A stretch of 64,000 nt of DNA from Straminergon stramineum (GCA_963920665.1 OY987269.1:4156501-4220500), one strand, 5' to 3'. Counted from the first letter of the stretch, positions 1 to 12,030 are shown. Translations and numbers: made by a program. The notes: generated by a model not told the origin, from the letters alone.

Positions 1-1326
1 CTCCAGATTTAGATTTTTGTATGAAACGTTCCCTATTTTGTTGCCCTGCTAAACAGCAAGGAGAAACTCTCTTTTCCAGCTCAATTTGTGGCAATCCAAG
101 TACATTTGTTGTTTTTGACAAATGATGAATTCCTGCGAAGCTTAGGTGCCCGAGTCTGTGGTGCCATAATGTGGCTGTGTGAGTGCTTTCGACAATTAGC
201 TCCACTATGTTGTTTCTATTAAAAGCATATAGACCATTTGATTGGTCTCTTCGTCTTGATGCGATAATGTAGTCTTGCTCATTAAGGACCCAATAGTGCT
301 GACTCGAGAACACTACTCTACATCCAGAATCAATAATAGCTCCTACGAAGATTAAATTCTTTTTCATACTAGGGATATAGTTAACAACCTTCAATTTTAT
401 TGTGCCGTTTTCTGTTTGCATAGTGGTAGAACCAGACCCTTTTACAGAATGAGCTTCCCTTCCTCTAGTTCTGATCTCGCTAATTTCTACACTAGAGGGG
501 GTTGGAGGACGGTCTAATTTCTGGAGATCCAAAGCAATGTGGTTTGTTGCTCTGCTATCAAGGTACCAGGGCCATTACCCCAAATGTAGTATGATGGGCT
601 TGGGAATCCGTGGCCTCTAAAGTTTTGTAGCCAACGTCCTCCTCATCCACGATTTGGCGCATGTATCGTTGTTTGCCTCTAAAAACTTGCAGCTAAGGTC
701 TCCTTGTCTCCCAATTGTTGCTTCCGAAGTTGTAGTGGAAGCGACCCAAAGATCAGACTAGCACTTAACTTTTTGAACATCATTTCTAAACCAAGGTGCG
801 TCATGGTTTGGATAGTACTCTCATAAGATCGTGGGAGTCCATTCATCACCATTTGATTAATGTTGCGATCTGAAATTCTTTCTCCCATGCTACTCAGTTG
901 GTTCCTTAATTCTCGAGCTTTCTTCACATAATTTTCTACTGATCCTCCCTTGTTCATCCGTAGTGACTGCAATTGTCCCAACAGGGTCAGAACTTGTAAT
1001 TGATCCCCCAAGTGAAAATGATTCTTGAGTGTCCTCCATACTACGGCACAGTCTATGTGTTTTGCAATAAGATCCATCAAGCCGTTGGAAACTGACAGCA
1101 ACAACAAGCGACATGTTAGCACCCTTTTCCTTTTCAATTGCATTTCAATCACCACCTCTCCATCTATTGTGACCAAGAACACAGTATGGGCTTGCTCAAT
1201 TTCAATGATTGCCCATTGTCCCTCTGCTCGCAAGACAACTCTCATTTTAAGGGCCCATACATAGTAGTTCGAGGTACCCTTTAACTTATCTCCTTCTTTG
1301 AATGCCACATTCAAACTCTCAGCCAT
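1..1326 (-). pseudogene. Ty1/copia gag-protease-preintegrase region, decayed and truncated by the window edge
   Basis: The gag ORF starts with ATG at 1326 and runs 215 codons to a TAG at 679. It shows the plant copia gag pattern (KLKGTSNYYVWALKMRVVL near the N-terminus, then LTLLGQLQSLRM and NQMVMNGLP). No CCHC knuckle is evident. Downstream, a stop and a frameshift separate gag from the protease-like frame, where the catalytic DSGA motif reads DSRA (about 560-575). The same frame then continues without a stop to position 1 through a pre-integrase domain (LWHHRLGHLS near 175). The Cys pair expected after it is partly replaced (VSPCCLAGQQ). Integrase and reverse transcriptase would lie outside the window. 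The stop, frameshift and active-site change all indicate a non-autonomous, decayed copy. Confidence 0.9.
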
Positions 1327-1346
1327 CCCTCATGACTAGCACTCAA

Positions 1347-1488
1347 GAGCAATGCTCGATTGTGTATCTCTCCTCTCTTGCAACAATGCGATCTATCAGG
1401 AGCAACGCTCGATTGTGTATCTCTCCTCTCTCACGCTAATTCAAACAAGTACTCAAGAGCAACGCTCAACTGTGTGTCTCTCTTCTCT
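1347..1488 (-). repeat. Three leader repeats in the copia 5' UTR
   Basis: Between the PBS and the gag start, about 31 bases recur at 1347-1378, 1400-1430 and 1457-1488 with few mismatches. Each copy holds the near-palindrome GAGCAACGCTC followed (plus strand) by a TGTGTATCTCTCCTCTC-like tract. The spacing is 53 and 57 bases. Confidence 0.8.
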
Positions 1489-1508
1489 CACAATTAAAAC
1501 AATGTCTC

Positions 1509-1520
1509 GCTCTGATACCA
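1509..1520 (-). other. Primer binding site (initiator tRNA-Met type)
   Basis: The minus strand reads TGGTATCAGAGC directly after the LTR end. This is the usual 12-base copia PBS complementary to the 3' end of plant initiator tRNA-Met. Its position next to the TG...CA boundary fixes the LTR end and the orientation of the element. Confidence 0.9.
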
Positions 1521-1782
1521 TGTAAAAAAACTCAACAATCACTTGGTGAATTCAATCTGTGTGAATTGAGTTTGATAAAGCGCAAGGCAAATATATACAG
1601 CATGAGCGATGAGCCCCCACTACTTTCGTTATAAGTGTCCACTACTTCTAACTAAAGTTGTGTAGCAGTGCTAGTACTAATCACCATTACTAACCACTAA
1701 CCAACTTAGTTACAGAACGTTGGCCTTCAACGGATGGATGAGTCAGGCTAAATGGATGAGGTATGAAGAGCAATATTCAACA
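1521..1782 (-). repeat. 5' LTR of a Ty1/copia-type retrotransposon
   Basis: Read on the minus strand, a 262-bp segment starts TGTTGAATATTG at 1782 and ends TTTTTTTACA at 1521. It therefore has the TG...CA ends of an LTR, and it abuts a primer binding site at 1520-1509. The flanking five bases outside the LTR are ctaac (1783-1787), a candidate target-site duplication. The partner LTR lies beyond position 1, so LTR identity and insertion age cannot be judged here. Confidence 0.85.
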
Positions 1783-4095
1783 CTAACGGCCAAGAGCAAG
1801 AAGGTGGAGCAAGTGAAAGCATAAAGTAGACCAACCTGTTACCACCCTGATTTGCAATCTGAGTATATTAGGACCAACTCCAAGAGGGGCACATAATTTT
1901 CAGAGGTGTTCGCATGTTTCACGAATCAAATCCAAGTGGATTTATAATTTTCCGATAAAAATTGTAATTTCTATGAATTTTAAAAGTGGTCTGCCCAAAA
2001 TTACAAATCTGCCACTAGACCAGAGTCATAAATGTCCTATCCTAAACCTATAACCGCCATTACATTTACCTATTAACACTGGAGTTTCCACCAATCAAAG
2101 GCTAACACGTTACCCAAGTTGAAATTAATGCACTAAAATTGTCAATGCAATGAATGGACTTGGGTGAATTTTGTGGTGGTGATGGGGCCAAAACTAGGAT
2201 GGCGGTTATAGGAAGCTGGCGGAAATGGGCTGGTCTACCTTAGTAGGCGCTGGGATTAAGTTTTTCACCGCATCAGCTAGAGCTCTTGATCTCCCACGTG
2301 AATTGTAGTTGTGCAGGGCATAATTTTTGACACCAAGTGAGATGGACTTCTTGTAAAGAATGTAAATTGAATGCAAATGCAATGGCTCCAACAATTTAAA
2401 ACAGCACAAACTTCCAAAGCTCTAAGAAATAGGTACACTATACACAACTCTCTTCATAATTTTGTGATGGTTTTGTGATTTTTTTTGTGGGCAGTGTTAC
2501 AAATTATGTTCTTTCAACGGTTTTCGACGTACTAAATCACTTCTGCGCTACACACTAATGCAGATGTTGCTGCGATGTTCTTGCAACGATTACTCACCAA
2601 TCGCGAATCCATCAACTTCTTTTCATTGCAAAACCATTGCAAATATGATCAGCGAAGTCCTGCACATAGCTCCTTTTCTAGCTGTGCTCGTAAAGCGAAA
2701 AGCTCAGCAAATCCTACTTTCAAGTGATCAAAATCACAGAAAATTTCGCAGACGGTCGGTGCCATAGCTGTATCCGTAGCACGAGATCGATCATCAATTG
2801 CAGCTCGCGATGCGAAATGGACACGAGAGATCGGACGCCGCATACAAGGACCGCAATGACAGACTCGGATGCTCTGATCACCGTCGTCATCCAAATCGCA
2901 GATGCTGATCACTTCGGGAAGGACCAACGGCATGGGCAAGTCCATCTTCTTGACTGTGTTCCATATCCGGTGGACCGGGGCTCAGAATTCAGACTTCTCG
3001 CAGCTCACGGTCGGTGCCACAGCTGTATCCGTAGCGTAAGTTGAGAATTTCTGCAGCAAGTGATCGCCACTCTTTCTCGGATCCTGAATCTCCGCATGCC
3101 GCTTCCTATTCGGATGCCTTGTTTTGCTGCGAATTTGCTATTCTAGATGTACTGTACAGCAGTTATGACTTGAAGTACGAACATTACATAAAAATTTTCT
3201 GCTTTTTAGGAGTCCCTGGTGTCAGGCTCTGAGCTTTAGTTTCGAAAGTAGAATGTGTTTCACAATGTTAGCATTTTTTTAATCTGACCAAAAAAGCATA
3301 ACGAGCAATGAAAATTATACGCCATGCATTCTGAATATGTTTGCAATGACTTGTCAATACCAATACCAAACCATTCGTTCTTAATTGAAATATAAGCTAA
3401 CTGACTACCTAGAAATCTCACTGTACATCTTCCAATGAGCAATTTTCTCCCTCCCAGACAGAAAAGCCTGTGCAGGAAAATTTCAACCTCACTCTAACCA
3501 ACAAACCTTCGCACCAATGCTACACTGATCTATTGTTACATCTGAGGTGAGTTTTGGCACTGCTACACCGAAGCTGCAATGATAAATGTACATCAATCAA
3601 TCGCCGCTATTGACATAAATTCCTTGACAAGACGTATTTAGGGTTCGAAACTTCCTCTTTGACACGAGCTACACGAGGACCAGCATTCTCTTGGGTATTG
3701 AAGGCAACGAAGTCACCACACCCAAATTACCTGGGAACACCGAAAAATCACAACAGGGTTCAGGAGGTCTTCATCTTTGGGATCTTCAAAGCATCAGGCC
3801 TGCGTTCTTCCTGCGCGTCCTCTACAGATATAATACAATTGATACGAGGTACTGTGTAACAAGTGGATTAGTCCTAGATATAAAATCAATACGCACCTAC
3901 GCTTTGTGAGGCTCTGTCTTTGTAGCATTGGCTTGCTTTTTGAGCAGTACCAATTACGCAAACTTCCTCACATTCACTGTAGATGTAGCTTTGTGAATAT
4001 AATACCGGTAAAGTACCTCCTTCCTTTTGGTGCAGAGTCTAACTTAATGCGGCCCCAAAACTGTCGAATTTCAATGTTGACATGAACTGCGGGCT
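1783..4095. other. Intergenic: copia flank to the 3' end of the BRO1 gene
   Basis: No convincing gene was found. The stretch contains an inverted-repeat element (2047-2212) and a 29-base direct repeat (2752-2780 and 3007-3035). Short open frames at 2558-3044 show no family features. The last few hundred bases before 4096 should include the 3' UTR of the BRO1 gene. Confidence 0.5.
2047..2212. repeat. Small foldback (inverted-repeat) element
   Basis: A perfect 14-base inverted repeat (CCTATAACCGCCAT at 2047-2060, its complement at 2199-2212) encloses about 138 bases. Nested inside is a second pair, ACCCAAGT near 2113 and ACTTGGGT near 2159, so the segment can fold back on itself. It carries no ORF. 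It could be a MITE or a chance hairpin; copy number would decide. Confidence 0.5.
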
Positions 4096-7000
4096 TTAAG
4101 CTTCCACCACCAGCTCTGAAACTACCGACACTGGTGCCATCGGTACCGCCCTTAGCAAGTCTGAATTCATGGGTAGTTTCTTCCTTTTTGCAAGAAAAGA
4201 GGGAACAATATCTGGAGTTAGAGAAGGTCTTGCTTCAAACCCTTGCTCCTTGTTCCAAGCAGAGTCCACTGGGGGCAAGTAATACGGCTGCGCTTGTAAT
4301 GCAATTGCAAACTCAGGTAACTTGGGTGTGTTAACTGGAAATCTGCATCAATTGCAAACCCTAAACCTGTTAGAAATTGTGTACTAGAATGTGAATTAAT
4401 ACTACATCTGTTTAGGTCTTTCCTAGTGGCCATGCCATCACTTTTCTCACAAACCTTAAATAGCCACAACATGTTATAACTTATAAACCTGCCTTCTCAA
4501 ACCTGGAGCTTCATCACAACTCCTAAGCTGTGAACGACACATCAACATTCGTGTTTAGGGTGGTTGATTGAACAATAAGTGATCCCCTCTTAAATTGATT
4601 TGGATTCAGTGATCCCAATTGTTTGAATGCAAAGTTCAGGAAGAGAATTGCAAATTTTTAGAGTCTGCAGCTTACTTTTCGTGGGAGAAGTGGTCTTTGA
4701 AAATACGTCCTCTACCCACCGTTTCTCTGGGTATTCTCTCGGCCAGGCACTTCATAGGACCCCACGATGGGGGAACTCTGCATTGCAAAACATCAGAAGG
4801 CGCTCTTTATTAGCTTAGCAAAACAACACTTTCACATCCACCACATAGGCTTTCAGAATGTTAAATAATAGTGTGCCAACAAGGAGAAGTTATTGAAAAA
4901 ACATTCTGACACACCATATTATCGTCTAAAACTACTAATGTCCTAGATATCCAGACGAGACGTAGGAGGTTCAAGCTGGTTATTGGACATACCCTCTAAT
5001 CTACAGTAGATTTTGAACATCTTCATTCCTGTCAAGGAATATGAAGAGGATGAGGTTTATGACTCTAAACCCTCATCTTCTCAACCCCAGTAACTTGTGC
5101 AATGAAGATGTGTGACTGGGAGAAGTGTAACATACTTTGTAAGAGGTTCCGTGTTGCCAAACTCTTTGAGAGCTTTTTGGCTTTCTTTCAAGTAAGCATG
5201 GGCAGCTTTGAGGCAGGAAAGAGATTCTGCATGTGAATTGTCTTCGTCCCCCTCGTCAAGAATGAGGCCGTGGAAATAGTATGCTGCTGCCTGTGAAAAA
5301 ACAACACACTTAAAAACCAGAATTCAAATACCCTAAACCCTAAACTACGTAGACAAATGAAACATTCAGTCAATTTATTACAACTGTACCTCAGCTTCCG
5401 CAAGTTTCCACTTCAAAAAAAGGATGTGTTTATCTCCTAATGCTCCTGCCAAGGGCACGCAAGCCAGCTTCTCGATTGCCTGCCATATTTCAAGAAATAA
5501 TCAACTCTGTTCAGGAGACAAGAGGTAACCTATCTTGACAGTAGTTTTCATATCATCAATTCGATGCGTTAAATCGAACTATTATCCCTGTGAAGGACCA
5601 AATTTTCAAGGTTTGAAAGGAGAAGATTACACTTGTAGTCCTAAGAATGAAGAATATGATGGAAACAGTTCTACTATCTATGCCACAAAGACGCAGATAG
5701 CATGACTCGTTATCTCTTTTTGTATTTTGCTCAAACAAGAAGAATGTTTCAGATCATGTGCAATGGGCCATGATATGTATCACCTACCTGTTCCCATACT
5801 TCGACATGCTCACAAGCTAATCTTCTCTTTACTGCGAGTGAAGCCTTGACGTTGTCGATTGCAAACCCTAGCTGCAATTCCACAGCCTGCACCACAAAGC
5901 TGAATATACTTACTCTCTGTTCAAGATAAAAGACTTCAGAATGTAAACCCACTATCCCTTACTAACTGAAATTAAATGCCATCGTATATTCAGAATTTGT
6001 TAAGCACTATTCCTCCGGGTCCACTCTCTTGGAAATAATTTCCTCTTCACTCCTCAAGTTGAAGTACAACCCTAGTATAAATTAACTAACAACGTCCATC
6101 TGATTCCTTGAATATATGATACTGCAAGTACCTGCCCTAAAGCTTGTTGCTCCAGTGACTTCAGCATTGACTCTGTTAGGTCGGCTGGTAGCTCCGCTCT
6201 GCACACGAGCATATAGAACAAGCTACTGAGAGATCCAAACATCGACATTATACTGGAATTATGTGTTTCTTAACCCATCCATCAACATTACTCAACTATG
6301 ATTACAAGGTTCCCTTTAGGTTAATTTTACTCCCACTTCACACCTGCTTCATTTCCACTTGAGTTCAAAGTTTCTCGGTCCCGAGAAAAAAATGTAGTCG
6401 AGGTATTCGACAGAGATTGAATCTCAGTTAAACTCGTATGACCTTTATTTCATCTTCTTTCTTTTAATTCTCATGTATGATCTTATGAAGCACTTTCAAC
6501 AGCTTCCAAACTGATGTCTGGCACGGGCCAAGCTAGGGTTACAATAAAAGGACATGGGCTTGGTTGAACTTGAGCAGAAGAACATGATTGTCATGTTGAC
6601 GAATGCAAGAGCATGGAAACTTGAATGTCAGAATTGTGAGAGACGGGGCTTACTTTATCTCCACTGGGATGTTGGGCAAGATGAAGTTTAAAGCACATTC
6701 GAAATATGATGCTGCCTTCAACAATATTTTGATTGCATTTCTCTTGTTCTCTGTAGAAAGCACTTTTCAAGTTAGAAATAAACTCACAGCAGAAGAAACC
6801 ACTTTCCGTCAGAAAGAGAAAATCGGCAATTCTGAAGCCTGGAGAATTGCAATTGCAGATGATGGATTTGTAAAGTGAACACTACCAAAAGAGGTGACAA
6901 AGAATTGGGGAAATTTTTATATCATTGCAATAACCTTCTGAACTTTCCCTTAATCTCTCCTCTAATCCCTCAACTAATCTTCAGTCACCCCTTTCTGGTT

Positions 7001-8981
7001 GTGGAAGCTACTAGGCCATGTATAAAGGTAGAATGAGAGCTAGAATCAAAAGTGTGACCTAATAAGTCAAGAAAATAACTATATACTCATTTTGAATGTT
7101 CAGCTTGAACGTTGAAATTGGCATGTGAATTTGAAAAGTCCATCAATTGAACTTGGGCTACAAGCAATACTACATGAAAAAAGTATCGTTGTATCAAACG
7201 CCATTCCCGAACTTCACTCAAATTTGCCAAAAACTCAGACCTCACTTACAAATAATTGTGTCTGTCAGTGAAAATTTGCTCAAAATTTGCTCATTCTACC
7301 TTAGCCACAACTAATGGAAAAGAAAGTAGGCAAAATTATTGCAATGTTAAGCTAGTGATAGGAGTTACCATCTGACAACTGGTACCAAGAAAGACTCGCA
7401 GATATGTACCGCCCAAATGCAAAAATTGGGTGCAAGGCAAAGCACATGCCTTCCGTTGCTTTGGGAGAGTACCCATCTGCTGGTGGCCTTGGTGTTAGGC
7501 ATGCATTGGCTTCTTGTAAAGCCAATATCCCTAATAGATGCAACACCGACAGCAACTCGTAGTATCCACTGCCAAGAGAAGTCTCCTGCAAGTTAAGCCA
7601 ACATATCATTGTGTTATTCTCTGCAAGTATTCATGTTGGAAAGCCGCTAATAGCGTGGTATTCATTGAGGTTTATCAAATGAATTTTTTTTTTGCATAAC
7701 ATGCATGATCTAAGTTTTCATTTGTAGACCAAAGAAACGATCCACGAGAAGAGAAGATCCACATGGAAACTAAGAGCACCTCTAGATTTTTTCATGGGTC
7801 ATTTCCCTGCTCTTTGAATATTGGATTTTCACTAGTTATAACTTCTCAAAATCTGCTAGTTAGTGAAGTTTGTAGTGCGACAAACAAGGCATTGTACCAA
7901 AGGACAGCAAAACAACAACCGAGTGAAAAAAGCAAGTGCTAACCTTTCTCTCATCTTCCACATTTATCCAGGGATATTCAATAGCGGAACTGAACTTCTC
8001 ACCTGTTCACAAAACAAAAATTCTCCGATTCAATTCTGAGAACGGAATCACAAAACATCAAAGATGGAACCTCAACCTCCAAACGAGGAGCACCAAAATA
8101 AACTTAACCAGCACAAAAGTTTTAATTTATAAAATTAGATTGTTTCAGGCGGACTTTTCAAAAGCACCGTTACAATGATATTCCCCATGGAAAGTAGAGA
8201 TCGAGGTCTCCTATGGGTCATAACGATCAGAATTATCATTCAAAAGCACTGAAACTTTTAAAAGGGATCGAATCTCGAATTGAATTACCTCCACTTACAA
8301 GGCCCAAAAGAACAGGCAAATAGTCATTCAAAGCCTTCTCCAAATCCATCCAGCCACGGTCATCTACAGAAATAACACACCCTCAATTTATAATCGCTTG
8401 ATTTCATAGACAGACTCACCTTATACACCTCAAAATTACATAATCAGTTAGCCCTTAAAAAACGAAGGATTCATGATTTTGATATGACGATTACCCGTTG
8501 ATCATATGGTGGAAAGTATATTTTCTAGATGTAGAAAGTCTTTACATCATTAGATTGAGTGCAGAATATTTCCGCATGTATTGTTTTGTTTTTTTAAAAG
8601 TTCATTGAAATACATAAAAATCCTCATAAAAATTCTCATAAAAACTGCTTCAAAACTGTTACAAAAACATGAGGTCCAGATTGGGCCTTATCGTCCTTGA
8701 GCAAAGACTTGAGACGTTCCAAAAAAATTTGAAAATTTGATGAAATCAAGCTTACCGTCTTGTGCTTTCCTTAGCCTTGCTTCAGTTCTGCCTGCCGCAC
8801 TAATTACTTGTGACCGAAGAGCCTGCAGCTTTGCTGCCAACCCGACCGACACTGAGCCCTTCAAAAGTTCGATGAAGTCAAGTGGCTGAGGGAGCCGGAA
8901 CCCAGCCACGAACACATAAACTTCCCCAGACGGGAAGAAAGCTCCGTCATCTTCAGCCTCAGTGGACAAAAAGCACCCCAT
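4096..8981 (-). CDS. BRO1-domain endosomal protein, 11 coding exons, 450 aa
   Basis: Exons: 8756-8981, 8289-8363, 7944-8002, 7450-7585, 6654-6750, 6132-6198, 5788-5886, 5390-5479, 5136-5290, 4676-4777, 4096-4342. All phases fit and total 451 codons with stop. The protein begins MGCFLST, a likely N-myristoylation (Gly2) and palmitoylation (Cys3) signal. It continues with conserved BRO1-like blocks: GYYELLSVLHLLGILALQ, KILLKAASYFECALNFILP, LEQQALGQAVELQLGFAIDN, KASLAVKRRLACE, AAYYFHGLILDEGDE and MKCLAERIPRE. This matches the plant group of Arabidopsis At5g14020 (from memory). BRO1 domains in yeast Bro1 and human Alix bind ESCRT-III; a membrane-anchored endosomal sorting role is inferred. Exon 4 uses a GC donor in this model. 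The start was chosen at MGCF because the upstream in-frame residues are not conserved. It is about 450 aa, slightly longer than I recall for the Arabidopsis protein. Confidence 0.92.
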
Positions 8982-9451
8982 ACTCCTGAAATGGCCAAAT
9001 CCGACGTCCAAATTTAAAACCAAAAACCAAAAGTCCAGTCTAGGATCGGAGAAGGCACCCCAAATCACGTCCAGTTTAAGCCCAACACCCAAACAACATC
9101 TCTAGTTCACAGCCACCTTCAGAGCCCTCTTTGCGGGAGAGCTGTAATCGCATAAAACCACAAGCTGCGAAGCACAAGAGTTAATTGCAATTGAATTCAT
9201 CACACTGCACCAGTAGAGTGCAGAATCACGACAATAACATTCGAAACTAAGTCTCTTCCGTTTGGAAACAACCCCGACACACAGAACTACAAAACCTGCG
9301 CAATGTGTAGAGCTCATCTCCAAACAAGCTTCCCCAACTGCACGCACGAGCTCATGTATACTAGAAATTCCAAGTATATATATGTCCACGAGTTCCTGAA
9401 TGTCTACTCACGATCGATGCATATGTTTACCTCCGTCCAAAACAAAAAGGC

Positions 9452-9468
9452 GCTCTCTCTCTCTCTCT
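9452..9468. repeat. CT microsatellite in the likely 5' region of the BRO1 gene
   Basis: An uninterrupted CT run of about 8 units lies roughly 470 bases upstream of the BRO1 start codon. GA/CT tracts are common in plant core promoters and 5' UTRs; any role here is inference. Other purine-rich tracts follow at 9766-9795 (AAAG-type), 9898-9955 and 10217-10231 (AG). Confidence 0.6.
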
Positions 9469-10824
9469 GACACGACACGGCAGTCAGAGATCGATTAGCT
9501 ATTGATGTTGATGGTGCAGAATCCAACCCAGAGCGTACAAATTAAACCACAGAGCTTGTGCCCATCCGCTTTCAATCGGAGAAATCGATGCTCACAAGCA
9601 AGCGAATCAAGGCGAGGTAGAGTAGAGTGGAGAGCAGGTTGGCAGGCTACAGTAGCTCGCTTTTGGAGTGATGCAATTTTCCAGCAAACCAACAATTGAA
9701 AAGAAAGAGGGAGAGTAACTGGTAGTGAGAGTGACGGACTCGATCGAGGTCCCTGAGAATGGGGATGAAAAGAAAGAAAGAAAAGAAAGAAAGCAACGGC
9801 TGCACTTAATTGCGACTCTCGTTTTTCTACTGAAAACCGACCCATACAGATGTGTTCTTGCCGAACTAATCAGAAAAAAGGTTGAAGACGAAGGTTTAGA
9901 AAAAAAAAAGGGTCAGAAAAAGGTGAGAAAAAATTAGAGAAAAAAGGGTTAAAAAAGGGTTGAGAAAATGGTGGGAAACGTAGAGAGGGTGTCAATGTGT
10001 AGATTTTGATGCTTTCTCACGGGAAGAGAATGCGTGAGAAATTAATGGTTTGTGAGTAACTTAAGGGTTTGTTTTATTTTACTTCTGCCTTTTGAATGAT
10101 ACCGTAATCTTGTGCCCCCCCAACCCCAAACAAAAAAATCATAATAACCATTTCTTTTTTAAAAGCATATTATTAGAGAGGTTGGGAGGGGGGTGGGGGC
10201 GTTGAAGAGTGAAGACAGAGAGAGAGAGAGAGGGAGACGGAGAATTGCCCATGTGGCACCAGCGGAGGAGTCTGCAGCTGCCAGCTCACTAAAGGCCCCC
10301 ATGGCCAATCGCGGGGGAGGGCCTGGGAGGGCGCCACCTCAGCGTCAGTGGGCCTGCTGCTGAGCTGGACGGAGCGTCCTTGGGCCAGTCATGTTGGTAG
10401 ACGTGACTGGGGGTTGGGGAGTGCCTGGCTTCAACCCATTCGTGCTGACGTGGCCACCGCCATGGAAAGGAGGTCAGGTGGTGGATTAAGCTTACTGGAT
10501 TGGTTTGGCATCAAATCACTAACTTAGATTATTTTAGAGTAGGTATCAACTCTAAAATAATGTGTACTAGTGTGCCGTGTCATCGCCACAGTATTTGCCA
10601 AAGGAAAAGCAATTATCTTAATTTTTGAACTTGTAAAAACTTCAAAATTCAATAACTTTCACACCATATGTCCAAATACAACAAAAGAAAGCCCATGCAC
10701 CCTTCCTCACAAAGAGCTTTCCAACGGTACTTAGTATACAACTAGGGGACACATAGTCCAAGAGATCTCAATGTTACAAACAAAACAAACAATCTAACTT
10801 AAGGTATGGATGGCAAGTCATTGG

Positions 10825-11030
10825 GTTGGGGACCCCCAAATGTGCCATTGACCTAAAATTGCCAACATCACTTTGGATACATTTTCAAAATCAAATTGTA
10901 CCTATGTGGAGGAAATGATTTTATAAGCTTCTACTAGCAAAAAAAATTTGCCCTTGATAACTTTTGCATATGTAGTATCCAAATGTCATGTTCTTTGGTG
11001 CATTGAAACCTCTTTTCACTTGCCAACAAG
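10825..11030 (+). repeat. Dispersed repeat A, copy 1
   Basis: About 200 bases align in the same orientation with 14403-14606. Shared blocks include a run ending TATCCAAATGTCATGTTCTTT and the preceding TAACTTTTGCATA, with many substitutions and small indels elsewhere. No coding potential is seen, so it is an unclassified old repeat. Confidence 0.65.
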
Positions 11031-11596
11031 GTGATTGCAAGAAACACTTGTCCTATTTTTTGTCCCCTTGCCCTTACTTATATGGTTTTTTGGTCATAAC
11101 TTTTGCATCGTAAGTCCATTTGTCTTGAAATTTGGAATGAAGGTACACATAAAAGTTTCACACATTTTGTATTTTTGGGTTTTTTTAAAAATTACTTTAC
11201 TATTTTTAAAGTGATCCCAATTTGATGTCGACCTTGGCTATTTGGGGGGGTTTTGAGCCGAAGTTGTACCCAAAATGCAAATTGGAAGCCACAAATTGGA
11301 GAAGTTGGAGGTGTACTTGCATTCCAATGAGAGACAAAGAGTTTTTTGCAAAAAAACTTTGCATGAGGTGTCTACATGGGGCCAAATTGACCATTGTTCA
11401 TGCACATTTGTTGGGTAGGAGAAGATTTTCTTTGAAGAAATTTTTGGTGCAATATGAGAGCAGACTTGTCTACAAAAATGGGGTTTTTTCTAGGAATTTT
11501 TTGAATTATTAAAAATGAAAAGGTCCATAGACCCCTTTTCTGCTATTTTCTGCTCCTAGTGGCTTCTATAGTACTCCATAGTGGTCTATAGTACTA

Positions 11597-11650
11597 ATCA
11601 ACAGTTAAGATTTGCAAACGCCCGAAATCAACGGTTGAGATTCGCAAGCG
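11597..11650 (+). repeat. Short tandem duplication
   Basis: Two about 24-base units (11597-11620 and 11628-11650) follow each other 31 bases apart. Both begin ATCAAC and contain GATT-GCAA-CG with four transitions between them. The pair is flanked by related CTATAGTACT or CCATAGTA motifs at 11567, 11586 and 11679. Confidence 0.6.
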
Positions 11651-11758
11651 TAGTCTGACGCACAAAATTGATAGTAGTCCATAGTATTGCCAGTCCTACA
11701 ACCAAAAATCGGATTTTTGAGCCAAAAACGTGAAGTGTTTCTTGCAATCATCCAATAA

Positions 11759-12030
11759 AAAAATTCCATTATGCATGATTCCATTATTATATTGAAAAAG
11801 CTTATTAAAGGATCATGTTGGTAGTCAAAAGGAGATTTTAAATTCTCTTAGAATGTATTTTTTGGACATTGTAAGAATAAACTATGAATTTTCAAAGTGT
11901 TGAAAACAAGTGTTTTAAAAACCAACACTAGACTCTCATGAGTAGGGGGAGTACATTTTAGACTAGGATTTGTAGATGTGGGTTTTTGGAAAGTGTTGGT
12001 TTTAGGTTTAGTTACCTTAGCTAGCTTTGG
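11759..12030 (+). repeat. Dispersed repeat B, copy 1
   Basis: About 270 bases align with 36105-36375 in the same orientation. Blocks in common include TCTCTTAGAATG followed by a T-run and GGAC/GAAC, AATAAACTA, TTTTCAAAGTG, and a TTAGACTAGGAT-like segment. A shorter related piece may occur near 63855. There is no ORF. Repeat family unknown. Confidence 0.65.

Noticed and set aside
2558..3044. Overlapping open frames on both strands
   Set aside because: They overlap each other, contain the 29-base direct repeat in frame (GRCHSCIRS twice), and show no family motif. The repeat explains the apparent protein repeat.
3639..3652. GGTTCGAAAC resembling a tRNA B-box
   Set aside because: No matching A-box or cloverleaf could be formed upstream.
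6603..6878. 91-codon ORF on the plus strand
   Set aside because: It is antisense to BRO1 exon 5 (6654-6750), whose frame and splice sites fit the family.
8982..9092. N-terminal extension of the BRO1 frame to 9092
   Set aside because: The extra residues are not like the family. The MGCF myristoylation start at 8981 matches homologues.
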